This document shows positions 16,020 to 22,785 of a stretch of DNA of 33,102 nt, in pieces. The stretch spans positions 1 through 33,102 of the forward strand of contig JACZJU010000329.1 of assembly GCA_014860395.1 (NCBI GenBank), read 5' to 3'. The DNA comes from Burkholderiales bacterium. GTDB taxonomy: Bacteria; Pseudomonadota; Gammaproteobacteria; Burkholderiales; SG8-39. Below the pieces are notes generated by a model. It saw only the letters and a list, made by a program, of their open reading frames with translations, searched no databases and was not told the origin of the DNA. The first letter of the stretch is position 1. Each line of letters opens with the position of its first letter. A program made the position numbers and the translations under genes.

Positions 16020-16646
16020 TTAACGCCGCAGCAGTTCGGCGATGTTGCGATATCCGCGCTCGCGCGCCAGATCCAGCGGCGTGTCGCCGGCGCGATTGCG
16101 CAGGGCCCGGTTGGCGCCCTGGTCGAGCAGCAGCCATGTGGTGGTCTCGTACCCGCCGTCCGCGGCGGCATGCAAGGCACTGTTGCCATGCGCATCCACC
16201 GCATTGATCTTTGCGCCGTGATCGAGCAGGATCTGCGCCGCCCGGCCGTTTCCGGCTAGCGCGGCCCAGAACAACGCCCGCTCGCCGTCGCGGTTGGCGC
16301 GATCCACCTCGGCGCCGCGATCCAGCAGCAGCGTGATGACGGCGGCATCGCCGCTCAGGGCCGCCGCATGCAGCACCGTTTCACCGTTCTCGGTGGGGAT
16401 TTTCACATCCGCACCCTTGTCCAGCAGAAAGCGCACGATCGCGGCATAGCCCTCCTGCGCCGCCACATAGAGCGGCGTCTCCGCGTTCTCGTTGCGCGCG
16501 TTGACTGCCGCGCCGGCGCCGACCAGGCGCTCCACCTCTTCGAGCCGTCCCGCCGCCACAGCTTCGAACAGCGGCGCGTCCTGCGCCCAAGCAGTTTGCG
16601 CACACAAGAGCAACGGGAGCAACAGGCAATAGATGAATTTACGCAT
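16020..16646 (-). CDS. Secreted ankyrin-repeat protein
   Basis: A 208-residue protein with a signal peptide (MRKFIYCLLLPLLLCAQTAWA). About five ankyrin repeats follow, each with the TPLxxAAxxG pattern, for example ETPLYVAAQEGYAAIVRFLL, ETVLHAAALSGDAAVITLLL and NSALHAAADGGYETTTWLLL. Ankyrin repeats mediate protein binding; periplasmic members are linked to catalase or stress functions in some bacteria, but nothing here shows the partner. ATG 16646 is chosen because it begins the signal peptide. The gene is convergent with the diguanylate cyclase gene and separated from the PfkB gene by about 200 bases. Confidence 0.87.
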   Translation of the reverse strand: MRKFIYCLLLPLLLCAQTAWAQDAPLFEAVAAGRLEEVERLVGAGAAVNARNENAETPLYVAAQEGYAAIVRFLLDKGADVKIPTENGETVLHAAALSGDAAVITLLLDRGAEVDRANRDGERALFWAALAGNGRAAQILLDHGAKINAVDAHGNSALHAAADGGYETTTWLLLDQGANRALRNRAGDTPLDLARERGYRNIAELLRR

Positions 16647-16795
16647 CGGGGTATGTATTCTACCTAAGCCGGGCGCGCCGGAACCGGGCAAAATGCCCAC
16701 GGCGAGAGATAAACCTTCTCGCGTGAACCAGGCGGCGTTGCACCCTCCTCGCCCCCCTGCGAAAGGATGTCCTCCTTCCATGAAAATCCTCGCCG

Positions 16796-16830
16796 ACCCT
16801 GGCAACTTTCATCTGACGAGAGGCCAGGGT
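16796..16830. terminator. Inverted repeat 3' of the PfkB gene, possible terminator
   Basis: ACCCTGGC (16796-16803) and GCCAGGGT (16823-16830) flank a 19-base loop, about 20 bases past the stop of the PfkB gene. There is no T-run, so it may stabilise RNA rather than terminate. No gene was seen in 16647-16848. Confidence 0.35.
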
Positions 16831-16848
16831 TTCGTCCGGCGCAGAAAG

Positions 16849-17766
16849 TCAGGAGCGGGTGCCGGCCTCGCGCAAGAATCTTTCGACTTCATCCCGCGCC
16901 GGACTGCCACTGCGCCCTCCGGGCCGGGTGCATTTGATTGCCGCGGCCGCGACGGCAAAGTACAGCGCGTCTTCGGGCGCCTCGCCGCGGGCCAGCTCAA
17001 GCGCGAACGCGCCATGGAACACGTCGCCGGCGGCGAGCGTATCGACGACAGGCACGGCGAACGCGGGAATATGGCGCAAGCCAGCGGGCCGGCCGGCCTC
17101 GATCCAGTACACGCCGCGCTCGCCCTGGGTCACCGCCGCGAAGCGCGCGCCCAGCGCGAGCGCCCGACGCAATCCGCCTTCGATGTCGCCCTCGCCGGCA
17201 AAGCTGGCGAGCCCGTGCTCGGAAAATACCGCGTACTCGGCCTCTCCCGCGAGCGCCTGCAGAGTCGCCGGCTCGGCGGTATCGGCGTCGATCACGCTGG
17301 GGATGCCGGCGCGACGCGCGGCGCGCAGTGCGGCGACTGCACCCTGCGGCCAGCGCACGTCGGCGAGCAGCGCGTCGGCGGCGCCGATCTGATCGAGATC
17401 CAGCCAGTCCGCCGGCGCCTCGAGCGCGCTGCCGCGATAGCTCACGATCAGGCGCTCGCCGCGCGCGTCGATCAGAATCGCGGAGGTCGACGAATAGAGG
17501 CCGGCGAAGCGGCGCAGCCCGCGCACGTCCACGCCCGCCGCCTGCAGTTGCGCGCTCATGACGTCGGCGACGCTGTCTACGCCCGCCGGCCCCCAGAAGT
17601 GCGCGTCTCCACCCAAGCGCGTGATCGCCACCGCGGCGTTCGCTGCCATGCCGCCGCCGACTTCGACGAAGCTGTGCGCGCGCACCTTGGCGCTCGCCTG
17701 CGGCCAGGCCTCGACCGTGAACACGCGGTCGAGCGCGCTGTGTCCGACGCAGATTACCCGTGCCAT
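16849..17766 (-). CDS. PfkB-family carbohydrate kinase
   Basis: A 305-residue ribokinase-fold sugar kinase. The N-terminal signature VGGGMAANAAVAITRLGG is at residues 36-53. DTLAAGD is at 242-248, where Asp248 is the catalytic base; the usual DTxGAGD has Ala for Gly here. The C-terminus KCTRPGGRSGSP matches the PfkB ending. The sugar is not identifiable; some features recall YihV-type sulfofructose kinases. It starts 99 bases from a minus-strand GTAACC-N16-CGAA element in the shared intergenic region with the bufferin cluster, so common ECF-sigma control is possible. Confidence 0.88.
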   Translation of the reverse strand: MARVICVGHSALDRVFTVEAWPQASAKVRAHSFVEVGGGMAANAAVAITRLGGDAHFWGPAGVDSVADVMSAQLQAAGVDVRGLRRFAGLYSSTSAILIDARGERLIVSYRGSALEAPADWLDLDQIGAADALLADVRWPQGAVAALRAARRAGIPSVIDADTAEPATLQALAGEAEYAVFSEHGLASFAGEGDIEGGLRRALALGARFAAVTQGERGVYWIEAGRPAGLRHIPAFAVPVVDTLAAGDVFHGAFALELARGEAPEDALYFAVAAAAIKCTRPGGRSGSPARDEVERFLREAGTRS

Positions 17767-17864
17767 GCGGCCAGGGCCCGGGCGCGCAGCGCCAGCGGTT
17801 GCCTGCTCAATGCAGCGCCATGGCAGGCGCGTGGTCTGCCTTCCCTATGCATGTGCGCTCCGCC

Positions 17865-17890
17865 TTCGTCGCATCGGCGCATCCGGTTAC
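17865..17890 (-). promoter_or_regulatory. Divergent ECF-sigma-type promoter facing the PfkB gene
   Basis: On the minus strand GTAACC (17890-17885) is followed after exactly 16 bases by CGAA (17868-17865). This is the same spacing as the two plus-strand elements of the bufferin clusters. It would direct transcription toward the PfkB gene with a leader of roughly 90 bases. The equivalent position in repeat copy 2 lacks the CGAA. Confidence 0.5.
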
Positions 17891-17978
17891 AGCCAGGCGC
17901 AAAAATATTTCATGGCGAATTGTGCACCAGGCTGTAACCGCCCGCCAACTTCACACGTACTACTTTGCACGCCGCCTG
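17876..17978 (+). repeat. Duplicated control region, copy 1
   Basis: This 103-bp segment aligns without gaps to 20087-20189, with 78 identical positions counted by eye. Shared landmarks are GGCGCATCCGGTTACAG, the AT-rich AAAAATATTT, GTAACCG, and TTTGCACGC near the end. Copy 1 also holds a perfect inverted repeat, GGTTACAGCC (17885-17894) with GGCTGTAACC (17930-17939). The GGTTAC-to-GTAACC distance is 49 bases in both copies. Confidence 0.85.
17934..17960 (+). promoter_or_regulatory. ECF-sigma-type promoter of bufferin cluster 1
   Basis: GTAACC (17934-17939), 16 bases, then CGTAC (17956-17960). The pattern matches the cluster 2 element (GTAACC-N16-CGAAC). From memory it also matches the SigF-type ECF promoters that drive bufferin operons in Caulobacter. 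The precursor start codon lies 105 bases downstream. Confidence 0.65.
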
Positions 17979-18065
17979 CTTTGGCGCCATTTTGGCTCCG
18001 ACTGCGCGGCGACCGATGCCCGGCAATTTCGTCGTGGCGCTGGCCCTCAACCAAAGGAGATTGTT

Positions 18066-18350
18066 ATGACCAACGTTACCAACGGCGCCCGCATGGCCGC
18101 CATCGCCGCAGCGCTTGCTGCTTCCTCTTTCGCCTTTGCCGCCGATGCACCGAAAGGCGCCACCGGCGCGGCAGTCGCCGCCAACGACACGATACATTGT
18201 TACGGCATCAATGCCTGCAAAGGCCTGGCCGACTGCAAGACCGCGGCCAACGACTGCAAGGGCCAGGCAGCGTGCAAGGGACTCGGCTTCAAAGCGACCA
18301 AGGCCTCCGAATGCCTCAGCAAAGGCGGTGTGATCTCGGACCTCAAGTAA
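18066..18350 (+). CDS. bufA2: BufA2-type bufferin precursor (RiPP metallophore)
   Basis: A 94-residue precursor. The signal peptide runs to about residue 26 (ARMAAIAAALAASSFAFA), so the product is periplasmic. The mature part has six cysteines (45, 51, 57, 64, 70, 83) in a repeated CKG/CKT pattern: HCYGINACKGLADCKTA, then ANDCKGQAACKG. This is the BufA2 pattern. In characterised bufferins an MNIO enzyme converts selected cysteines to thiooxazole groups that chelate copper; which ones react here is unknown. AAAGGAGA five bases upstream of the ATG is a strong ribosome binding site. The gene is first in a cluster with a DUF692 maturase and DUF2063 partner, and is followed by a hairpin. Family assignment is from recognition of the sequence pattern. 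Confidence 0.85.
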   Translation: MTNVTNGARMAAIAAALAASSFAFAADAPKGATGAAVAANDTIHCYGINACKGLADCKTAANDCKGQAACKGLGFKATKASECLSKGGVISDLK

Positions 18351-18370
18351 GAGCCAACGGCGCCAGGATA

Positions 18371-18394
18371 GGGGCGCGGCGGCTGCCGCGCCCC
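18371..18394 (+). terminator. Intercistronic hairpin after bufA2
   Basis: GGGGCGCGGC and GCCGCGCCCC form a perfect 10-bp stem with a 4-base loop, followed by GCCTTTCC. It lies between the precursor gene and the maturase gene. It could cause partial termination or protect the upstream mRNA, raising precursor over enzyme levels. Confidence 0.7.
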
Positions 18395-18426
18395 GCCTTT
18401 CCACCTAACGATCGGATGCTGCCCAC

Positions 18427-19326
18427 ATGACCATGCCGCGACACCACGATGGCCCCGACCAGCGCGAGCCGCACCAAGGCTTCGGCCTCGGTCTCAGGCC
18501 CAAGCATTACCAGGACTTCCTCGACGCGCCGCAGTCCGTCGACTGGCTGGAGATCATCTCGGAGAACTACATGATCCAGGGCGGCAAGCCCCTGGCCATG
18601 CTCGATGCGATTCGTCCCGACTACCCGGTGGCGATGCACGGCGTGTCGATGTCGCTGGGTTCGGTGCAGGAACTCGACCGCGACTACCTCGCGCGGCTGA
18701 AGCAATTCGCCCAACGCATCCAGCCGATGTGGATTTCCGACCACCTCTGCTGGACCGGGGTGCACGGCCTGAATCTGCACGATCTTTTTCCCCTGCCCTA
18801 TACCGAAGAGGCGGTGCGGCATGTCGTCGCGCGCATCCGCCAGGTGCAGGACACGCTGGAACGGCGGCTGGTGATCGAGAATGTCTCCAGCTACCTCGCC
18901 TACGCCGATTCGGTGATGACCGAATGGGAGTTTCTCACCGCGATCAGCGAAGAAGCCGACTGCCTGCTGCTGCTGGACGTGAACAATATCTACGTGAGCA
19001 GCGTCAACCACGGTTTCGATGCGCGCACCTTCATCGACGGCATCCCGGGTCGGCGGGTGCAGCAGATCCATCTGGCCGGCCACTCGAACATGGGCGAATA
19101 CATCATCGACACCCACGACGAGCCGATCGCCGATCCGGTGTTCGATCTCTACGGCTACACCTGCCGCCGAATCGGCGCGGCCAGCACCATGATAGAGCGC
19201 GACGACAACATTCCGCCGCTGGCCGAACTGATCGCCGAACTCGGACGCGTGCGGCAAGTCGCGAGCGAGAACCTTGCGGGCGAAACACGGCGCGCGCCGC
19301 GGCCGCGCCTGGAGGCCGTCGCATGA
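18427..19326 (+). CDS. bufB: Bufferin maturase BufB (DUF692, MNIO), cluster 1
   Basis: A 299-residue TIM-barrel enzyme of the multinuclear non-heme iron oxidase family. Conserved blocks in order: GLGLR 20-24, ENY 46-48, HGVSMSLG 71-78, SDHLCW 104-109, [14 protein letters not shown] 116-129, EN 151-152, LDVNN 183-187, HLAGH 215-219, DTHDEP 228-233, ERDDN 257-261. His, Glu, Asp and Asn in these blocks are the expected iron ligands. It should oxidise cysteines of the precursor encoded just upstream. The stop overlaps the start of the DUF2063 gene by four bases. It is cytoplasmic, acting before export of the precursor. Confidence 0.9.
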   Translation: MTMPRHHDGPDQREPHQGFGLGLRPKHYQDFLDAPQSVDWLEIISENYMIQGGKPLAMLDAIRPDYPVAMHGVSMSLGSVQELDRDYLARLKQFAQRIQPMWISDHLCWTGVHGLNLHDLFPLPYTEEAVRHVVARIRQVQDTLERRLVIENVSSYLAYADSVMTEWEFLTAISEEADCLLLLDVNNIYVSSVNHGFDARTFIDGIPGRRVQQIHLAGHSNMGEYIIDTHDEPIADPVFDLYGYTCRRIGAASTMIERDDNIPPLAELIAELGRVRQVASENLAGETRRAPRPRLEAVA

Positions 19327-20123
19327 CGCTGCGGCATCTTCAGGACAGCCTGCAGACCTACCTGCTCGGCGAAGCGGAAGAGCGCAGCCGGGTGCTGCCG
19401 CTCTTGGAGGACGGTCGCGGCATCTCGCGCGAACTGCGCCTGCACGTCTACCATCACGCCTACCGCGCGCGCCTGCGCGAAGCCCTGGGCAACGTGTTCG
19501 AGCGTACCTGGAGCTATCTGGGCGACGTTGAGTTCGCCGCCGCGAGCACGCGCCACATCGAAGCGCACCCGTCGATCTGGCGCAATCTGCGGGACTACGG
19601 GGCGGACTTTCCGGCCACCCTGCGCGCGACCATGCCCGAGGATCCCGAGGTGGCCGAACTGGCCACCATGGACTGGAACCTGCACATCGCGTTCGATGCG
19701 CCGAACGCGCCCCTGCTCGACCCTGCCGGGCTCGCCGCCCTGAGCGAAGAGGACTGGACGAGCGCAGGCTTCGTGCTCCATCCCAGCGTGTCGATGGCGA
19801 TATTCGAGTGGAACGCACTCGAAGTCTGGCACGCCATAGATCAGAAAAAGACCCCGCCGCCGGCGCGCCGGCTGCCGCAGCCTATGGCGCATCTATTCTG
19901 GCGCAGCGCACTCGCCAGCCGATTCCGCAGCCTGGCCGACGCCGAATACGCGGCGCTGCGTGATCTCGCGGCGGGCGCAGCGTTCGCCGCCATCTGCGAA
20001 CGCGTGACGCCGGAACAGGCCGGGGCGTGGCTGCGCGCCTGGATCGCCGACGAGTTGTTGAGCGGCGTGGTCACCGCTACAGCGCCGGCGCATCCGGTTA
20101 CAGCAGACGCAAAAAATATTTAA
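19323..20123 (+). CDS. bufC: BufC-type DUF2063 partner protein, cluster 1
   Basis: A 266-residue protein with the DUF2063 N-terminal domain: [13 protein letters not shown], then [22 protein letters not shown] and the ERTWSYLGD turn, ending in a helical C-terminal part. DUF2063 (HvfC/BufC) proteins pair with DUF692 enzymes and are thought to recognise or present the precursor. The ATG overlaps the bufB stop (ATGA), so synthesis is coupled. The last ten codons ([10 protein letters not shown]) lie inside copy 2 of the duplicated control region; the C-terminus of this protein is therefore encoded by promoter-repeat DNA and may not be conserved. Confidence 0.87.
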   Translation: MTLRHLQDSLQTYLLGEAEERSRVLPLLEDGRGISRELRLHVYHHAYRARLREALGNVFERTWSYLGDVEFAAASTRHIEAHPSIWRNLRDYGADFPATLRATMPEDPEVAELATMDWNLHIAFDAPNAPLLDPAGLAALSEEDWTSAGFVLHPSVSMAIFEWNALEVWHAIDQKKTPPPARRLPQPMAHLFWRSALASRFRSLADAEYAALRDLAAGAAFAAICERVTPEQAGAWLRAWIADELLSGVVTATAPAHPVTADAKNI

Positions 20124-20189
20124 GCGCGAATCGCGCATCCGGCGGTAACCGGCCGCCGGTTTCTTCCGAACTAGTTTGCACGCGGCCTG
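20087..20189 (+). repeat. Duplicated control region, copy 2
   Basis: Gapless 103-bp partner of 17876-17978. It starts inside the 3' end of the DUF2063 gene and ends 64 bases before the BufA1 start. The plus-strand promoter is preserved. The divergent CGAA of copy 1 is not, and the long GGTTACAGCC inverted repeat is reduced to GGTTAC/GTAACC. Confidence 0.85.
20145..20170 (+). promoter_or_regulatory. ECF-sigma-type promoter of bufferin cluster 2
   Basis: GTAACC (20145-20150), 16 bases, CGAA (20167-20170). It is equivalent in position to the cluster 1 element within the duplicated region. The precursor GTG start is 83 bases downstream. Confidence 0.68.
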
Positions 20190-20253
20190 TATCGGCGCAA
20201 TTGCGAACCGATGCACGCAGCGATTCAACCATTCATATACAGGAGAACAAATA

Positions 20254-20541
20254 GTGAAGATCCGTACCCTCGCTTTTTCCACCCTTGCCCTCGCCGCGAT
20301 CGCCGGCGGCGCCGCGCATGCCGCGGACGATATGAAGAAAGACGGCATGAAAACCGAGATGGAAAAATGCTACGGCGTGTCGGAGGCAGGCAAGAACGAC
20401 TGCGCCGCCGGCCCCGGCACCTCTTGCGCCGGCACGTCCAAGGTCGATTACCAGGGCAATGCCTGGACGCTGGTCCCCAAAGGGACCTGCACCACGATCA
20501 AGACGCCGAAAGGCATGGGCTCGCTCACGCCGATCAAGTAA
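20254..20541 (+). CDS. bufA1: BufA1-type (DUF2282) bufferin precursor
   Basis: A 95-residue precursor starting at a GTG. AGGAGA seven bases upstream and the immediately following signal peptide ([22 protein letters not shown]) decide this start. The mature region has four cysteines (39, 50, 58, 79) in the DUF2282 pattern: [36 protein letters not shown]. In characterised members two of the four are converted to thiooxazoles and the product binds copper in the periplasm. Methionine and lysine residues follow the cleavage site ([15 protein letters not shown]). It heads cluster 2 and is followed by its own hairpin. Confidence 0.9.
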   Translation: MKIRTLAFSTLALAAIAGGAAHAADDMKKDGMKTEMEKCYGVSEAGKNDCAAGPGTSCAGTSKVDYQGNAWTLVPKGTCTTIKTPKGMGSLTPIK

Positions 20542-20574
20542 TGACAGGCTATTGAAGAACGCCTGCAGCTTGGT

Positions 20575-20598
20575 GGGGCCTGCGAGGGTGCAGGCCCC
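20575..20598 (+). terminator. Intercistronic hairpin after bufA1
   Basis: GGGGCCTGC and GCAGGCCCC form a perfect 9-bp stem with a 6-base loop, followed by TTCTTC. It occupies the same place as the hairpin in cluster 1, between precursor and maturase genes. The sequence is different, so the arrangement rather than the sequence is kept. Confidence 0.72.
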
Positions 20599-20633
20599 TT
20601 CTTCGACACTGGCCTAAACGCGAGCGCCCATCC

Positions 20634-21473
20634 ATGACTACTGTTCTTACAGCCGGACTAGGCTTGAAGCCGCAGCACTACGAAGCGGCGCTCGCCTGCC
20701 CCGCGCCCGGACTGTGGTTCGAGGTGCATCCGGAAAACTACCTGGTCGCGGGCGGCCCGCGTCTCACCTGGCTGGAAGCGATCCGCGCGCGCCATCCGGT
20801 TTCGCTGCACGGCGTGGCGCTGTCGCTCGCCGCCGATGCTGCGCTCGACCCTGACCATCTGGCGCGTCTTGCCGCGCTCGCGAGGCGTATCGAACCTGCG
20901 CTGGTGTCCGAGCACCTCGCCTGGAGCACCTGGCGCGGGGCCTATCACCCCGATCTGCTGCCGTTTCCGCGCACCACCGAAGCGCTGCTGCGCATCGCCT
21001 TGCATATCGGCCAAACGCAGGAAGCGCTCGGCCGGCGCATCGCCATTGAAAATCCCGCGCATTACCTGCGCCTCGACGGCCATGACTGGGACGAAATCGA
21101 TTTTCTCGCCGAACTCGCGCGCCGCACCGGCTGCGGCCTGCTGCTGGACGTCAACAATGTCCACGTCGGCGCGCACAACCTCGGCTATTCCGCCGAGGCT
21201 TATCTGGATGCCTTCCCCGGCGATGCAGTGATGGAAATCCACCTCGCCGGTCACACGCCCGACCCTAATCTGGGCCAAGCGCTGCTCATCGATTCGCACG
21301 ACGCGCCGGTTGCGCCCGAAGTCTGGGCGCTGTACGAGCGGCTGGTGGCGCGGATAGGCGCGCGCCCGACGCTGATCGAGCGCGACGACCAATTGCCCGA
21401 ATTCGCCGAGCTGCTCGGCGAGCGCGAGCGCGCCCATGCGCGGCTGGACGAACCGCTGGCGGCGGCCGCGTAA
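20634..21473 (+). CDS. bufB: Bufferin maturase BufB (DUF692, MNIO), cluster 2
   Basis: A 279-residue DUF692 enzyme with GLGLK 8-12, PENY 33-36, HGVALSL 59-65, SEHLAW 92-97, EN 139-140, LDVNN 171-175, HLAGH 203-207, DSHDAP 220-225 and ERDD 249-252. It is clearly diverged from the cluster 1 enzyme. The SDHLCW block of that protein is SEHLAW here, an Asp-to-Glu change. It should modify the DUF2282 precursor encoded upstream. It lacks the roughly 18-residue N-terminal extension of the cluster 1 enzyme. The next gene starts ten bases after its stop. Confidence 0.9.
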   Translation: MTTVLTAGLGLKPQHYEAALACPAPGLWFEVHPENYLVAGGPRLTWLEAIRARHPVSLHGVALSLAADAALDPDHLARLAALARRIEPALVSEHLAWSTWRGAYHPDLLPFPRTTEALLRIALHIGQTQEALGRRIAIENPAHYLRLDGHDWDEIDFLAELARRTGCGLLLDVNNVHVGAHNLGYSAEAYLDAFPGDAVMEIHLAGHTPDPNLGQALLIDSHDAPVAPEVWALYERLVARIGARPTLIERDDQLPEFAELLGERERAHARLDEPLAAAA

Positions 21474-21483
21474 CGCGCTGCGC

Positions 21484-22269
21484 ATGAACATGGACTCCGC
21501 TCTCAGCCGCTTCCAGGACGGATTCGCGCAGGCGCTGCTTGCACCGGATGCCGATGCCGGCCTCACGCCGGAGATCGCGGCGCTCGCGCGCCAGCCCGCA
21601 TTCGCGGTGTATCGCAACACCGTCATGAAGGGCTGCATCGACGCGCTGCAGGCCAACTACCCTGCGGTTGCGCGCCTCGTCGGCGAGGCGTGGTTCCGCG
21701 CCGCGGCGGCGATATTCGCGCGCGAGCGGCTCCCGGCGCAGGCGACGCTGCTGAATTACGGCGAGGCGTTCGCCGAATTCCTCGCCGGCTTCGAACCAGC
21801 CGCCGATCTGCCTTATTTGCCCGGCGTCGCCCGGCTGGATCGCTGCTGGACCGAGTCGCACGCCGCCGCGGACGAACCGGTGCTGGCTGCGGCTACGCTG
21901 GCCGCGCTCGCGCCCGAAGCGCTCGCAAGCACGGTGTTGCACCCGCATGCCGCGGCACGCTGGGCCTGGTTTGACGATCAACCGATCTACACCATCTGGC
22001 AGCGAAACCGCGCAGCCTCGCAGGACGAGAGCGAGATCGAATGGCAGGGCGAAGGCGCGCTGCTCGCACGGCCGCGCGGCGCGGTGCTATGGGCGCCGTT
22101 GGACGCCGCCGGCTGCGCGTTTTTGGATGCCTGCGCCGCCGGTCTGCCGCTGGCCGCAGCAAGCGCCGCTGCACTCGAAGCGCGAGACGATGCCGACCTG
22201 GCGCGACTGATGAAAACTTTGCTCGAAAACGGCGCGTTCGCACGAATGAGCAGTACGAATAAAACCTAG
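21484..22269 (+). CDS. bufC: BufC-type DUF2063 partner protein, cluster 2
   Basis: A 261-residue DUF2063 protein. The N-terminal domain shows LSRFQDGFAQALL, then FAVYRNTVMKGCIDALQANYPAVARLVGEAWF, the usual Y(R/H)N...AL...P pattern. The C-terminal half contains ASTVLHPHAAARWAWFDDQPIYTIWQ. It is expected to assist the DUF692 enzyme as precursor-binding subunit. ATG 21484 is chosen, with a second in-frame ATG two codons later. It lies ten bases after bufB and 12 bases before the DoxX gene, so the four cluster 2 genes form an operon. Confidence 0.87.
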   Translation: MNMDSALSRFQDGFAQALLAPDADAGLTPEIAALARQPAFAVYRNTVMKGCIDALQANYPAVARLVGEAWFRAAAAIFARERLPAQATLLNYGEAFAEFLAGFEPAADLPYLPGVARLDRCWTESHAAADEPVLAAATLAALAPEALASTVLHPHAAARWAWFDDQPIYTIWQRNRAASQDESEIEWQGEGALLARPRGAVLWAPLDAAGCAFLDACAAGLPLAAASAAALEARDDADLARLMKTLLENGAFARMSSTNKT

Positions 22270-22281
22270 AGAGGAACAAAC

Positions 22282-22743
22282 ATGAACAGCACCTACGCCA
22301 CCGCGGGCGGCTTGCGCGGAATCTGGAACCGCACCGCCGACCTGCTCGCCCACCCGATCAACCATGGCGCGCTCGCGCTCATAGATCGCTTCGCCATTGC
22401 CGCGATTTTCTTTTTATCCGGCCGCACCAAGGTCGAGGGTTTCCTCACCTTGAAGCCGAGCACGTACTACCTGTTTCGCGAAGAATACAAAGTACCGCTG
22501 ATTCCGCCGGAATTCGCCGCGCACATGGCGGCCTACGCCGAGCATTTCTTTCCGCTGCTGCTGGTGCTCGGCTTGTGCACGCGGCTGTCGGCGCTGGCAC
22601 TGCTGGGCATGACCGTGGTGATCCAGACCTTCGTCTATCCGGACGCTTGGCCTACGCACCTCTCCTGGGCAGGGCTGCTGCTGTACCTCGTCGCGCATGG
22701 CGCAGGCCCGGTTTCGCTCGATCGCGCCCTCGGTTTGAAGTAG
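22282..22743 (+). CDS. DoxX-family membrane protein of the bufferin operon
   Basis: A 153-residue DoxX/DUF417-type membrane protein with four apparent helices. [21 protein letters not shown] is the family start, [38 protein letters not shown] the middle, and [27 protein letters not shown] the end. DoxX genes commonly accompany DUF2282-DUF692-DUF2063 sets and may supply a quinone-linked redox function, but the role is unproven. A GAGAGGAAC sequence precedes the ATG. It is the last gene of the plus-strand operon and convergent with the ferredoxin-like gene. Confidence 0.9.
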   Translation: MNSTYATAGGLRGIWNRTADLLAHPINHGALALIDRFAIAAIFFLSGRTKVEGFLTLKPSTYYLFREEYKVPLIPPEFAAHMAAYAEHFFPLLLVLGLCTRLSALALLGMTVVIQTFVYPDAWPTHLSWAGLLLYLVAHGAGPVSLDRALGLK

Positions 22744-22756
22744 CGATCAACACCGA

Positions 22757-22785
22757 GCCGGCCCGACGCCGCATATCAGGCCGGC
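22757..22785. terminator. Possible hairpin between convergent genes
   Basis: GCCGGCC (22757-22763) and GGCCGGC (22779-22785) flank a 15-base loop just past the DoxX stop. The second arm overlaps the 3' end of the convergent gene. There is no T-run; weak evidence. Confidence 0.3.

Noticed and set aside
16647..16848. Riboswitch between the PfkB and ankyrin genes
   Set aside because: The region has an 8-bp inverted repeat and short GGA/TCC pairs but none of the conserved cores of known riboswitch classes; it lies at the 3' end of PfkB rather than in a typical leader.
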